DNA of 64,000 nt from Parietichytrium sp. I65-24A (lineage: Eukaryota; Sar; Bigyra; Thraustochytrida; Thraustochytriidae), in NCBI GenBank assembly GCA_012862575.1, contig BLSF01000030.1, positions 458,896 through 522,895 on the forward strand, given 5' to 3'. This document shows positions 33,782 through 43,813 of the stretch, in pieces. A program made the position numbers and the translations under genes. Under the pieces are notes generated by a model. The model saw nothing but the letters and a program-made list of their open reading frames with translations, had not been told where the DNA came from and did no database searches. Numbering within the stretch: the stretch's first letter is position 1; each line of letters begins with the position of its first letter.

Positions 33782-34156
33782 CTTATCCACTCCGCACTCT
33801 GCCACTCCCAATTCCTCGATTCCTCAATTCCCCACCGAATCAGAATCAGAAACAGAATCAGAATCGTCTCGCAGCGTCCCCCACACCTAGCTTCCCACAG
33901 CTACTCTCACTCTCACTCTCTCTCTCTCTTTTTCGCGCGCGCTCACTGAACACTCAACACTTTTCTCTCTCCGCGGTGCAGTGGACCCCGCAGCAACCCA
34001 CATACACACACACACGCAGGCGCGTAGTCGGTAACAGACGAGCCCCGCGCGAGCGCGCACGTGCGCGGGGACAGGCGAGGAGGAGGAAGGGGCGGCGTGA
34101 GAGGGAGCGCGTACCCTTCGCTTTGGGGAACTGCCGCCTCCGCTCCAGCTGAGTGC

Positions 34157-34159
34157 CTG

Positions 34160-34190
<31 letters not shown>

Positions 34191-34218
34191 AACAAAGAGA
34201 GAGAGAGAGAAAGAAGAG
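34157..34218. repeat. GA-rich microsatellite
   Basis: GAGAGAAA and GAGAGAGA units in tandem, about 380-440 bp upstream of the WD40 start. Seen directly. Confidence 0.85.
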
Positions 34219-36483
34219 AGACGAAATTTCAGTTTTCTCTGCTTTCCTAAACAAGGACTAACTTTGATAAATTGTGAGTTGTGAGGAAGAGAGGAAGACT
34301 GGCATGGAGGTTATCTCTAGGCGATTGTTAAGCACTCGTAAGCGCTTCTTCAGGGCTCCCTCACTCTGCTTGTTGGTCCTGTTGTGAGGGTGAGGGGAAA
34401 CACTGCGGGAGGAGGGTGAAGGAGGCGGCAGCATGTGGCACCACTGCTCCCTCCGAGGTTTCTACCGAGGTTGTATAGATTTTCGAGTAGCACCAGGCAC
34501 ATTGTCAGCCAACGCGAGTCATACCGCTTTCACTTACGAATTATGAGACACTCGTATGAGGGTATAGGCAGCTCGTTTAACGGAAAAGGGTGGGAGTCTC
34601 GGAAGTGACTAGGATAGGGAACATAATGGGTATTTAGAACCATCGAAGCGTATTGAGAGTAGAGGGCGTTAGATGTATCCTACGGCCGAGCGGATCTCCT
34701 CTCTCTGCTCGCTGTAGACGAGGAATAACGAATGCTAGCTACCGGTGAGAGACTCTGTGGAGGGAGAAAGCTGACTTTGCAAATGCGGCTTTTCATTGCT
34801 TCCCACAGCCTTACCTGTGACTGGCAATCCATTCTTATGCCACGGCTACTATTAACACTGGGAGCTGAGGTTTATGTTGTGGGCTGGTTGCATCCGATCG
34901 GGGTACTATTATGACCACGGATGGGATAGCTACTCGTGTAGGGTCAGCAGTTAGCTGTTTTGGACAGGAGGACTTTCTTTTCTTTGCAATTTTTTGGTTT
35001 GCCTTTTGTATTTTCATTTCTTTTTATCATTTTGATAATAACCTACTTTCCTTTAAAACTGTTAAAATTACATTGCAATGAATAAGCTTAACTTATATTT
35101 ATTTGCAGTTCGTTCTTTTTTCCTGATGCGTATCTTTCTGTTTGGAAAATTGCGACTTACCTGTGTTGCGGTAAACGGTAAGTGGGAATTAGTGGCTTAC
35201 TGGACAACTAGAGTGAACGTTCCTTCCCTTACTCGTTTCTCCTTCCTCTCTGTGTTCAGCAGATGGAAGCTGTCATTCCTACTGTAATTGTTATAGTTTC
35301 GTGAAACGACCTAGCCTACTCATTCCTCGTTCCACCGCAAAGAAAACCTAAATTTTCCTAACCCAAACTTAGTTCTTCTTAGCAATGCGGAGTGGAGGAT
35401 TTGACATGATTTTGACACTCGAATCCCAAATCTTGAATGATCTGGACATCTCTCCTTCTCTTCCCTCACTACCGCATCCTACCATTTATGCTAATACCTC
35501 GCCCTTCAAGCAGCACACCTTCTGGATTCGCTTCCTGTTTGCCAGGTTTATGGCTAAGACGACATTACCATCACAATTTGGACTGCAGATGGTGACCCCG
35601 CTAGATACACACTAGACAGTTTTGACACCCTGTATCTTACTGTTTATGTATAGTCAACCACATAAGCCGAGCCAAACGGACGCTGGGAGGACTACCAAGA
35701 AACTTGTACTACTAGTCGTGAATCTAACAAGTAACTGTAAATCTCCTTCCACAATGATCGCAGTCACTTCAACATTGATTGACTGAATGTTCTGAATGAA
35801 CAGTTGAATTAGAGTAGAACAGTCACAACATTGGATTGAACTAGAGTCGAACATTGAACACTGAATTTCTTGTTTGATGGCTGGCAGGGTTGGCAGTGTG
35901 TGAGAAAAAAAGCAACTTGAAGGGAAGCAGAATAGCGCGTTTGGACAGTAGCCCGTATAACTTTGCGAGTTGGATCGTTTGATCGTTGGATCTCACACGC
36001 ATGCCAAAACGCGTCTCCTTCTGGAAAAGGCAGAACAAGAAAAGCATATCTATATCTATATCTCCGCCAGAGCAAACGCGTCGCTTTGGGCCAGGGCACT
36101 GTGACCAATCTGAATGCATGCATGAATGAATGAACACATTTTTTCCACACAGCGAATGCGAATGAGCGTTGAATAGGACGAGCAGGTACCCAGACCCTAA
36201 TGCTGGTATTCGCGTACTAGCAGCACCTCTCTTGTGGGACCAAGGAAGGTTGAATTTGCGCTTTGGGGCAATCCTCAGGACTTTGGGGTCTTTGAGCTCT
36301 TTGGGGTCTTTGGGAGCGCGAGCTCAATACCGGTAAGACAGCTTCGCTCGGGCCAGAGGATGCTAGAGGCCATCGACGATGTCTTTGTGTAACCTTGAGG
36401 ATTGGAATATCAGAGTGTTGTTACGCGCTACTTGATAAGCACAACGAGTGAGAGCCGCGTGACTTGAGGCTGGCTCCATTACT

Positions 36484-36512
36484 TTTGCTTCTGCTTTTGC
36501 TTTTGCTTTTGC
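36484..36512. repeat. TTTTGC hexamer repeat
   Basis: Four to five tandem TTTTGC units with one CTTCTG variant, lying about 325 bp beyond the stop of the TCP10-like gene. Confidence 0.85.
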
Positions 36513-36836
36513 TTATGCCGGTACAGTGGAAGTGCTCCGCGTGCTAGTATTGAGAGTGAGTACAGCTCACGTGGCTCAGCGCTCACTCTGGCTGGCCTTC
36601 ATTTCTTTTGGTGAAATCTTGACTCCCGGATTGTGTGATGTGAACACGTTGGAAGACGTTGCAGTACTACGTGCCGAGTACCCGGCACCCGTGTCACCCG
36701 TGATAGAAAGAACGATGAGAAACCAGATTGTTTTGATTGAACACATAGTTCTGATAGTAGCAAAACGAAAGTAATCGACGATAATCAACGCTACAATAGC
36801 AAGGCTCGAAATGCCGAAGCAAATAAAAAGATAGCG

Positions 36837-37823
36837 CTACTTTGGCGACGGCGCCACGAAGGCGATCTCCCCTGAGCTAACCTGGACAATTTTCACGCCG
36901 TCTTCCAACGTGTGGATGACGGGAGCGCTTGGTTCTGCGAGAGGTGGCGCAATCACTGGTATCTCGTCGCCGTTTTCTGTCTCCATTCGCACCTCGCCTT
37001 CCATCTCTCGAATCTGTTTCCGCCCATCCACATACTCGATGATTTGGATATTCTCCTTGAGGAGAATCTTGGTCTTATCTTCAAGCTTAAAAAACACCGT
37101 GTTGTCGTGCTCGTTGATGTCAATCCGCATCTGGCCGGGACGCTCTATCGAATAGAGCATCGCTCCTGGCACGTACTGCGTTCGAGTCTGAGTGTCTTCC
37201 TCGAGGGTAATGCGATAGTCCAGACCCACTTGCACGACTGTTCCCCCGGCAAGAGAAAATGTTAACGTCCCGTCAGCAGCTTGAGAGAACCGTTCCACAG
37301 ACAAACTCGGCGGAATCTTGTACGACTTTGACCCATCCGTGTGCCAGGTGATCTCCACTCCGTTCGAGCAAATATCCATCACGTCCCCGGACGGGTATCT
37401 CACAACCTGTGACCCGTCCAGACGCTCTAGAATCTGCTCCCCGGTTGCACAAGCTGTCACCGTAATCCCGCTAAGGTACGCGTGGACGGAAGCTCCGTCT
37501 GCGAGACTCACCACCGTCCTGCCATCGGGAAGGTTCGAGCAGTGCTTGGCCATCATGTAGTCCGCCAGAGCCTGGAACACCTGGCTAATGTCGAGCAGAC
37601 TTGCGTCATCCCCGACTCCGAACATGTCCCCAATCCATTTAAGCGCACCGGCCTCGTCATCGAACCCTGACTCGGGATCCTCCACTATTTTTTGAGCCAG
37701 TAGGTGCCTGCTGAGTTTACCTGACCCGTCCAGTCCCTGCTCGCCGAGAGCCTCGTGTACAGTCTTTTGGAAAGATCCATCTTTAAGCAAGGGTCCCTTC
37801 TCCGCTGACGCCCCGGCCCCCAT
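36837..37823 (-). CDS. N-myristoylated TCP10/CPAP G-box-like protein
   Basis: 328 residues. The frame is open upstream but only from GTG; the first ATG (CGAAAATGGGG, an excellent context) gives MGAGASAEKG, a textbook N-myristoylation signal (Gly2, Ser6). An EF-hand-like helical region follows (GLDGSGKLSRHLL, about residues 32-44). From about residue 100 short beta units repeat: LPDGRTVVSLADG, LDGSQVVRYPSGDVMDI, TDGSKSYKI, ADGTLTFSLAGGTVVQV and GRKQIREMEGEVRM. These resemble the TCP10_C/G-box single-sheet repeats of CPAP/SAS-4 and TCP10. I infer a membrane-anchored scaffold, perhaps at the centriole or flagellar base; the match is by pattern only. Confidence 0.6.
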   Translation of the reverse strand: MGAGASAEKGPLLKDGSFQKTVHEALGEQGLDGSGKLSRHLLAQKIVEDPESGFDDEAGALKWIGDMFGVGDDASLLDISQVFQALADYMMAKHCSNLPDGRTVVSLADGASVHAYLSGITVTACATGEQILERLDGSQVVRYPSGDVMDICSNGVEITWHTDGSKSYKIPPSLSVERFSQAADGTLTFSLAGGTVVQVGLDYRITLEEDTQTRTQYVPGAMLYSIERPGQMRIDINEHDNTVFFKLEDKTKILLKENIQIIEYVDGRKQIREMEGEVRMETENGDEIPVIAPPLAEPSAPVIHTLEDGVKIVQVSSGEIAFVAPSPK

Positions 37824-38878
37824 TTTCGAGGGTTCTTCGGCGCCAACCTGGTCAGCACGATAGAACCAAAACCGGCAGTCTACGACGTCCTCGAGCAACA
37901 CTCCTTGCGAAACTTTGATGAAAGGCGCAGGCTCGACAGCTCAACAGCTCAACAGCTCGCACAATGCCGCCGCCCGTAGCTTGCAAAGCTTGCAAAGTTT
38001 GCAAGCGACCTCGACCGAGTCTTTCGTTTCGGGAACCTAAACTTACAAACCTACAGACTGTCCGACCTGACAGCTTGCTCGCTCCAAAGTGCAGGAACCA
38101 GCCACGCTCAGTCAGTCATGCTCACACCTTTCGCCCGTGTCGCCCTTCTGTGCAGCCGTCTCAAACTCTTTTTCCAGTGCCTCTGATGAGCTCTCGATTG
38201 GACCCTCGTTTCTTGAATCTTGGAACTTGGCTCTTGGTCCCCTAACTTTGCACTTGACAAGCCTTTGAGAGAAGCGAACAACGCCACAGTGTGTCCGCGA
38301 AACTCACTCACCGAGACGTACGTACGTTACGTCCCATCAGTCTCCAATACCGTGCCCCACCCCACGCGGCCTAGAGTCTGCTACCCGGAAGTCGTAAGAA
38401 CCGGAACCCGTGCCATTTGACATGTGTCACATGTACAACAACATGACCGTTGGCGCAATTCACCGAGGTGTAACGGGAACGTCTATGTGACGATAACATG
38501 CTGGCGCAGACGTGAGGCACGAGTAACGCAGACGCAAACGTTACGTGGGTGTCGTCTTGTCTCCTTCGTCTTTTACACTGCATTCATCTGAATTCTGCAT
38601 TCACCGAATTTTGCGATATTTTGCGATGCAGAAGAGAGAGAGAGAAGAGAGAGAGAGACAACTGAAGGTCGTCGACGCGAGTGTACCGATCGGATAGCAG
38701 CGGCGCAGCGCTGTGGGTACGATATCTGTGTCAAATAAGGTTACTGGCGCAGTAAGTTTCTGTCTATGCAGAACTCGGCGTCTGGACTATCTGGACCGGT
38801 TGCTTGGATCGAAAAGTCGCGGCGCACGACTGGACTGCGGAAGCGAGTATTGTGCAGATTGTGCGGATTGTGCGAGCA
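37824..38878. other. Divergent promoter region of TCP10-like and nitrate transporter genes
   Basis: About 1.05 kb. AACAGCTC repeats (37938-37958), GCTTGCAAAG repeats (37978-38003) and a GA run (38632-38659) are present. No gene is seen. Nitrate-responsive control sites cannot be named by eye. Confidence 0.5.
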
Positions 38879-40516
38879 ATGGCGTCGGTAGAGGCGAAGG
38901 ATGGGCTGGAAGTCGATGAAGTTGGCAGGTCGAAGAGGTTCACGGTGTGGTCCCTGGAGAGGCCGTGGTTTCGCGCGTTCCATGTGTCATGGACGTCGTT
39001 TTTCCTGGCATTTGTGGGATGGTTTGCTATTGTTCCAGCGCTCGAGTACATGGTGTCGGACCCCTCCAACGATATCACGAACGACGTCAGGCTGACGTCC
39101 AACATTGTGTCAGTGCTGGGAACAGTGGCCATCAGGCTTGTTCTTGGGCCAGTGATCGAAACCTACGGTCCGAGGCGGATTCAGGCTGCTCTGCTCACGT
39201 ATGGCGGGGTCATGGTGCTCTTGAGCGCTCTTGTGCGGACGGCCGGTGGGCTGTACGCGGTCCGGTTCGCGATCAGCTTTGTTGGCGGAGCGTTCGTGCC
39301 GTGCCAATTTTGGACTTCGATTATGTTTGCAGAGAATGTCGTGGGGCAGGCCAACGCCTTCGCAGGTGGCTGGGGGAATCTGGGAGGTGGACTTACAACG
39401 CTGTTTGTCGCAGCCCTCATCAACGGCTTCAAAAACGTGACGGACGAGTACACTGCTTGGCGATATGCTATGGTTATCCCCGGGGGAATGATGCTCCTCA
39501 GCTTCATTCCTATCATCTTTCTCGCAGACGACTGCCCCCAGGGTCGCTGGGGCGCAAGGCTTTATGGCAAGCCGCTGCTAGAAAACAGCCCAACAAACGC
39601 TTCAACTGGTGCTGGTGAATTTGAGGGCGACGATGATGCTCACTCGAGCTCTGAGGACCAAGCACAGGCTGTAAGGGCCAAAGATGCGCCTAGCGACGGG
39701 GTGGGTGTTGCAGCACCTGCATCAGATGCTCGCAGAGAAATATTTGTAGGACCTTGGTTGGATTGGAGAGTATGGTTGCTCTTTGTCCACTACGCGTGCT
39801 GCTTTGGTGTCGAGCTGGCGATCAACAACTCGATGACCAGCTACCTGTACCGAGAGTTCACGTACGACCAAGTCATTAACGGCACCAATTGTCAGACTGA
39901 GGCCACGAATGCAAATGGAGACTTTTACGCCCCATGCTCGATTCTGGGAAAAGACACCGCGGCTATGATAGCAGCCTTGTTTGGGCTGCAAAACCTTTAC
40001 GCTCGCGCACTCGGAGGTCTCCTCAGTGATTTTGCCAATCGCAAGGCATCGATGCGCGGCCGTATCGCTGTGCAATTTGCGTGTCTCGTATTTGAGGGGG
40101 TAGCGCTGATTATTTTCAGCCGCATGACGGGCTTAGCGGCCGCGATTATCTTTCTGGTGATTTTTAGTATAGCGGTACAGATGTCCGAGGGGTCTACATA
40201 CAGCATTGTGCCTTCTGTGCGCAAAAACATTGGCCCTGTGGCAGGAATCGTTGGCGCGGGAGGAAATCTCGGCGCGGTACTTTGGTCCATCCTCTTCAAA
40301 GAAGTCCCGAGTCAGAGAGACTCGTACCTGTATCTCGGCATCATTGTGTGTATTGCGTCACTCTTAGCGCTCGTTCTTCAGGTCAACAGTGAAAGTTTGT
40401 TTCCAGCTTTGCACAGAGGTCTTGGCTTGCAGCCCAGGCCAAAGGAGGCCGATGGCCCACCTATTGAAGGAGAGAGCACGAGCTTTGCAGCTGAGCGCGA
40501 GCTCGTCCAAATTTAA
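38879..40516 (+). CDS. NRT2: NRT2/NNP-family nitrate transporter (MFS)
   Basis: 545 residues from the first ATG (GAGCAATGG), single exon, about 12 TM helices. Family signatures are clear: FHVSWTSFFLAFVGWFA in TM1, the nitrate signatures AGGWGNLGGG (162-171) and AGIVGAGGNLGAV (455-467), and arginines in TM2 (AIRLVLGP) and TM8 (YARALGG), which bind nitrate in characterised members such as fungal NrtA. A central acidic loop (about 230-285) follows TM6. The plasma-membrane protein imports nitrate or nitrite with protons. No nitrate reductase or nitrite reductase gene lies in this window, so clustering with the rest of the pathway is not seen here. Confidence 0.92.
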   Translation: MASVEAKDGLEVDEVGRSKRFTVWSLERPWFRAFHVSWTSFFLAFVGWFAIVPALEYMVSDPSNDITNDVRLTSNIVSVLGTVAIRLVLGPVIETYGPRRIQAALLTYGGVMVLLSALVRTAGGLYAVRFAISFVGGAFVPCQFWTSIMFAENVVGQANAFAGGWGNLGGGLTTLFVAALINGFKNVTDEYTAWRYAMVIPGGMMLLSFIPIIFLADDCPQGRWGARLYGKPLLENSPTNASTGAGEFEGDDDAHSSSEDQAQAVRAKDAPSDGVGVAAPASDARREIFVGPWLDWRVWLLFVHYACCFGVELAINNSMTSYLYREFTYDQVINGTNCQTEATNANGDFYAPCSILGKDTAAMIAALFGLQNLYARALGGLLSDFANRKASMRGRIAVQFACLVFEGVALIIFSRMTGLAAAIIFLVIFSIAVQMSEGSTYSIVPSVRKNIGPVAGIVGAGGNLGAVLWSILFKEVPSQRDSYLYLGIIVCIASLLALVLQVNSESLFPALHRGLGLQPRPKEADGPPIEGESTSFAAERELVQI

Positions 40517-41638
40517 CTGGAGACTGTTCTTTTTTCTTCTTTTGTTATTTATTCGCGGGCTTGCTCGCCCGCTGTATTTGCAGAGCAGAGGTGTTAATCT
40601 GGGCCGAGCATGAGGCCGAATCTGGCTGATTATTTCTCTCTCCGTAGCTAGAATGGATAAAGATTAAAAACCCTCAAATTCAGCATCTACTTCAACTTGG
40701 CGCAAACTTTCGCGAGCCCCAAATCAGACTCTCCCGATCACCAATTCCATGCACAGCTCTGCTGGTCACTCTTTCCCACGCCATTGCTCCTTCTACAATT
40801 CAGTAAACCCCATTCTCGCGGCGCTGCTTCCCAGTTCCTGCTGCACCTTCTCAACCACTGCATCATTCGCAGTCGGTCTTCATCAGCCAAAGAAAAAAGA
40901 CGTGCTCGATCTCCAGAAAGCCTTCTCCAAAGCATCCAACTCCACCTTCCCTCCAAACATCACCATCTTGGAATCAAAACCCAAATTACACATCTTCCAA
41001 AGCAAAACATTGCGCAATACATTCATTCACTGTCAAGTCATTCAATCAATCAATCAATCAATCGACAGTGCAAAGCAGAGCACATCCTACCGTAACTCCT
41101 ACCCGCAATACTACCTATTAGCATAGGCGCTGAGCTTCCTACTAGCTACACTAGAGGCTATAGAGCAGGGTAAGACAGGGACGTAGGAGGCTAGTAGGTG
41201 ACCGACTAGGATCGGAGGCATAGAGACACACAGAGAGCAGACAGAGAGAGAGAGGGAGATTGTTTGGAATTGGAATTGGAAGATAGGACTCGAAGCGAGG
41301 CGCTGAAAGCATCGAAGGAAGCAGCGCGGGACAAGCTTGCTCGAGCGGGAGCCTGCCTTGGAGTTTGACAGGAGAGAACCCGTTCTTCGTTCTTCGTTTT
41401 CCGTTTTCCGTTTTCCGTTCTCCGTTCTTCATTCTTTGTACTTTGTACTTTGTTCTGCGACCTTGGCTCTGCGGTCTTTGGAGTCTTTGGTCTTTGATAT
41501 TGCGAGGGAAGGGAGGATAGGCGCTGTGGCAAGATTAGTCGCTCCGGAGGATCGATCAAGCGCGTGTCGGACGGTGGGCCTCGCAAGCGTGGATAGGGTT
41601 CACATTGCGCCAGGAGTTGGCGGAGAGCGAGCTCGGAA
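40517..41638. other. Intergenic between two + strand genes
   Basis: About 1.1 kb. It includes CAAT repeats (41042-41063) and TTCCGTTTTC/TTCTTCG repeats (about 41385-41435) near the membralin start. No credible gene. Confidence 0.6.
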
Positions 41639-43379
41639 ATGGCGGTGCTGGGCCGTCGCCGCGGGCACGCTGGCGTGGACATGGAAAAGGTGTTTTTCAG
41701 ACTTCATTCCAGGCTCATCGAGGCCGTGGGGGCTGTGTTTGGGCCGCGAAGTCTGCGTTTCGTGGAGTACTTTACGCTCCTGAGCGCGGTGTGCAGCGTG
41801 AGTTTGCTGGTGTACATGCACAGAACGTTCGTGAGCGGGAACGGGCAGCCAAACTGTGTGGTGCAGCAGCTTAAAGGGCATCTGGACGAGTACGCGGGCG
41901 TCACTGGGGCGCTGCCGGATGTACTGCAACTGCAGGTGGGCGGCATATGGGCCAAAATGGCGGAGGTTGACCCGGAAGGCATCGAGGCGCTGACGAATGC
42001 GCGCATCATGGGAGAAACGGGCCCCAGGGACGAGCTGTTTGGGCCCGAGCTCATGCGCGTCTGGCTCGCGGACCCCACGTTTATCTACTCACGGGAAAAA
42101 GGGATCCTGCTTCTCGACCAGAAAGCTCGCGCCGCATACAACATGACGGAACACACGATTACGCTCAACTTTGAGTGTATGAGCACGAGCTCGTTTCCGA
42201 TTCTCACATTTATGCTGGACAACTTGATTGGCTACGATACCGTCGTGGCAAACGCACTGCTGCAGGCCATGAATGGCACGGGCTGTGTGTATAGCTCACT
42301 CTCGCGAGAGATGGTGGATCTTTCTGCGACGTACGCCCATGACGCGAAGTTTGGTGACGGACTCAGCGGGCTGGACAGGTGGTTCCAGTTTGTGATTTTC
42401 AAGACAGGGATTCTCGCAACAACGCTCTTCCTCTTCTTTATTACCACCACGCTCGTCCATCACACATTGCGTGAGACCCAGGAAATGATGATCACCTTCA
42501 CAATAGACCTTCAGTCCCGAATTGTTGAGCGCCGCCCATGCGCTAGTCTCTTTGCAAATCATCTGGTCAATTCACTCATTTTTGTGCCGATCATGGTTGG
42601 AATGCTGTTCTTCTTGTTCGAGTTCTTCAACGATCAGCTTCTGGCGTTCATGGTGCTAGCTCTCGTGTGGGTGTGTGAGTTGTTTTCAGTGATTGCGCTG
42701 CGGACCAAGGTGAGCATCGCATTCTTTCCCCGTCTCTTTCTGGTGTACTTTTGCTCATTTCACCTGTATTTCTTCTCCTTCCCGGCGGGATTTTCTTATC
42801 TGGCGCTCACTACGGCTGTGCTGTGGCTGCATCACGCCATGCTCTGCTTCTGGAACCGATTTGAGATCCCTGCGTTTCGTAGAGGAGATATTTCTGCGCA
42901 CGTGACTCGGCAGCGTAAGTTATCTCTGTTTGTGCCCATTCAAATTACTCTTTCTACTCAACTAACCCCCGAATCCTGTGATTATCAATGCCGCTTCAGT
43001 AATGTTGTGCACAGATGCCGAGTCGGATGGTCTTTTTACGTTGCCGCCTTCGTTGGCATTCCATGCATTGTTGGGTGAGCGCCTTCCCTCGCAGCCCACG
43101 GCTCCCTCTTCTGCGTTCGCCCAAGAGAGGGCAAGTGCGCCCCAAACGCTCGAGGTGCAGACTCCAGAATCCGTCCCCATTGACAATCGACCGGAACACC
43201 GAGTCAGCGAAGAGCACAGTGCAAGCGATGGCGAGGAGCGCGCAGCGTTTCGGCGCATGCCACCTGAGGCGATCAACACGAGTGTTGTGCGCAGAAAAAA
43301 GCGCCAAACACTGCACAGCTCTCCAAGCTTTTTAGCTGTGAGCCCTGCTCTCGCAGTTGACACTAGGTTTGCTGCATGA
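41639..43379 (+). CDS. Membralin (TMEM259)-like ER membrane protein, one intron
   Basis: Exons 41639-42914 and 43000-43379 give 551 residues; the 85-bp intron 42915-42999 (GTAAGT, branch-like CTAAC, TTCAG; phase 1) joins HVTRQ to LMLCTDAES in frame. The N-terminus has one TM (YFTLLSAVCSVSLLVYMH), then a lumenal domain with N-glycosylation sites, then a cluster of TM helices. Diagnostic membralin stretches are LDNLIGYDTVVANAL, ITFTIDLQSRI, EFFNDQLLAFMVLALVW and ALTTAVLWLHHAMLCFWNRFEIPA. Animal membralin works with ER-associated degradation and gamma-secretase control. The tail encoded by exon 2 is disordered and not conserved. Without splicing, the frame would end at 43078 in an unrelated tail. 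Confidence 0.85.
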
Positions 43380-43813
43380 GGGAGGATGGTGTGTTGGTGT
43401 AGTCCCAAAATCTCTTGATTGATTGTGAATTTGTAGTATAATGACTCTCTCTCTATCTATCTTGGCGCAACACAGGTCACAACCTCTTCAACTCTCCTAG
43501 GTTTGATCGGTTGAGGCGCTTTTGGCTGCCAAGTTCCTCCCGAAAACCCGTGTACGCTCACGTTGTTTGCTGCTGTATTAGTTAAATTTCCAACCTCTTT
43601 TCCGTAGTGTCTTCGGGCTGCAGTTGAAGGAAAAGAAGGGTTTGGGAATGTTTTTGATTTTTTAGGATTATATAAAATATGAAAGTACAAGCAAGCCTAG
43701 TTTCCTTCTTCGTCATCGAGAAAAAATAAAAGGAGCCATTCCAAGGTTCATGTTATTGTACAAAGTGGCCTTGCCGGTCGTCTCAAAGCAGTCCTGCACA
43801 TACGAGGTACGAA
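43380..43813. other. Convergent intergenic region
   Basis: 434 bp between the 3' ends of the membralin and HROB-like genes; AT-rich with AAAATAAAAG near 43723. Nothing coding is seen. Confidence 0.6.

Larger units (their letters stand above)
33782..36836. other. Large intergenic region, about 3 kb, no gene seen
   Basis: This gap lies between the WD40 gene and the TCP10-like gene, both on the minus strand. It contains TCTC/GAGA tracts (33905-33930 and 34157-34218), CACACA near 34003-34015, TATCTA repeats near 36047-36062 and a TTTTGC repeat (36484-36512). Open frames are short and without composition bias. Unrecognised non-coding RNA genes are possible but not supported. Confidence 0.55.

Noticed and set aside
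42915-43078. C-terminal membralin tail read without splicing (ending PCIVG)
   Set aside because: GTAAGT, a branch-like CTAAC and TTCAG define a good 85-bp intron, and the spliced frame stays open for 127 more codons.
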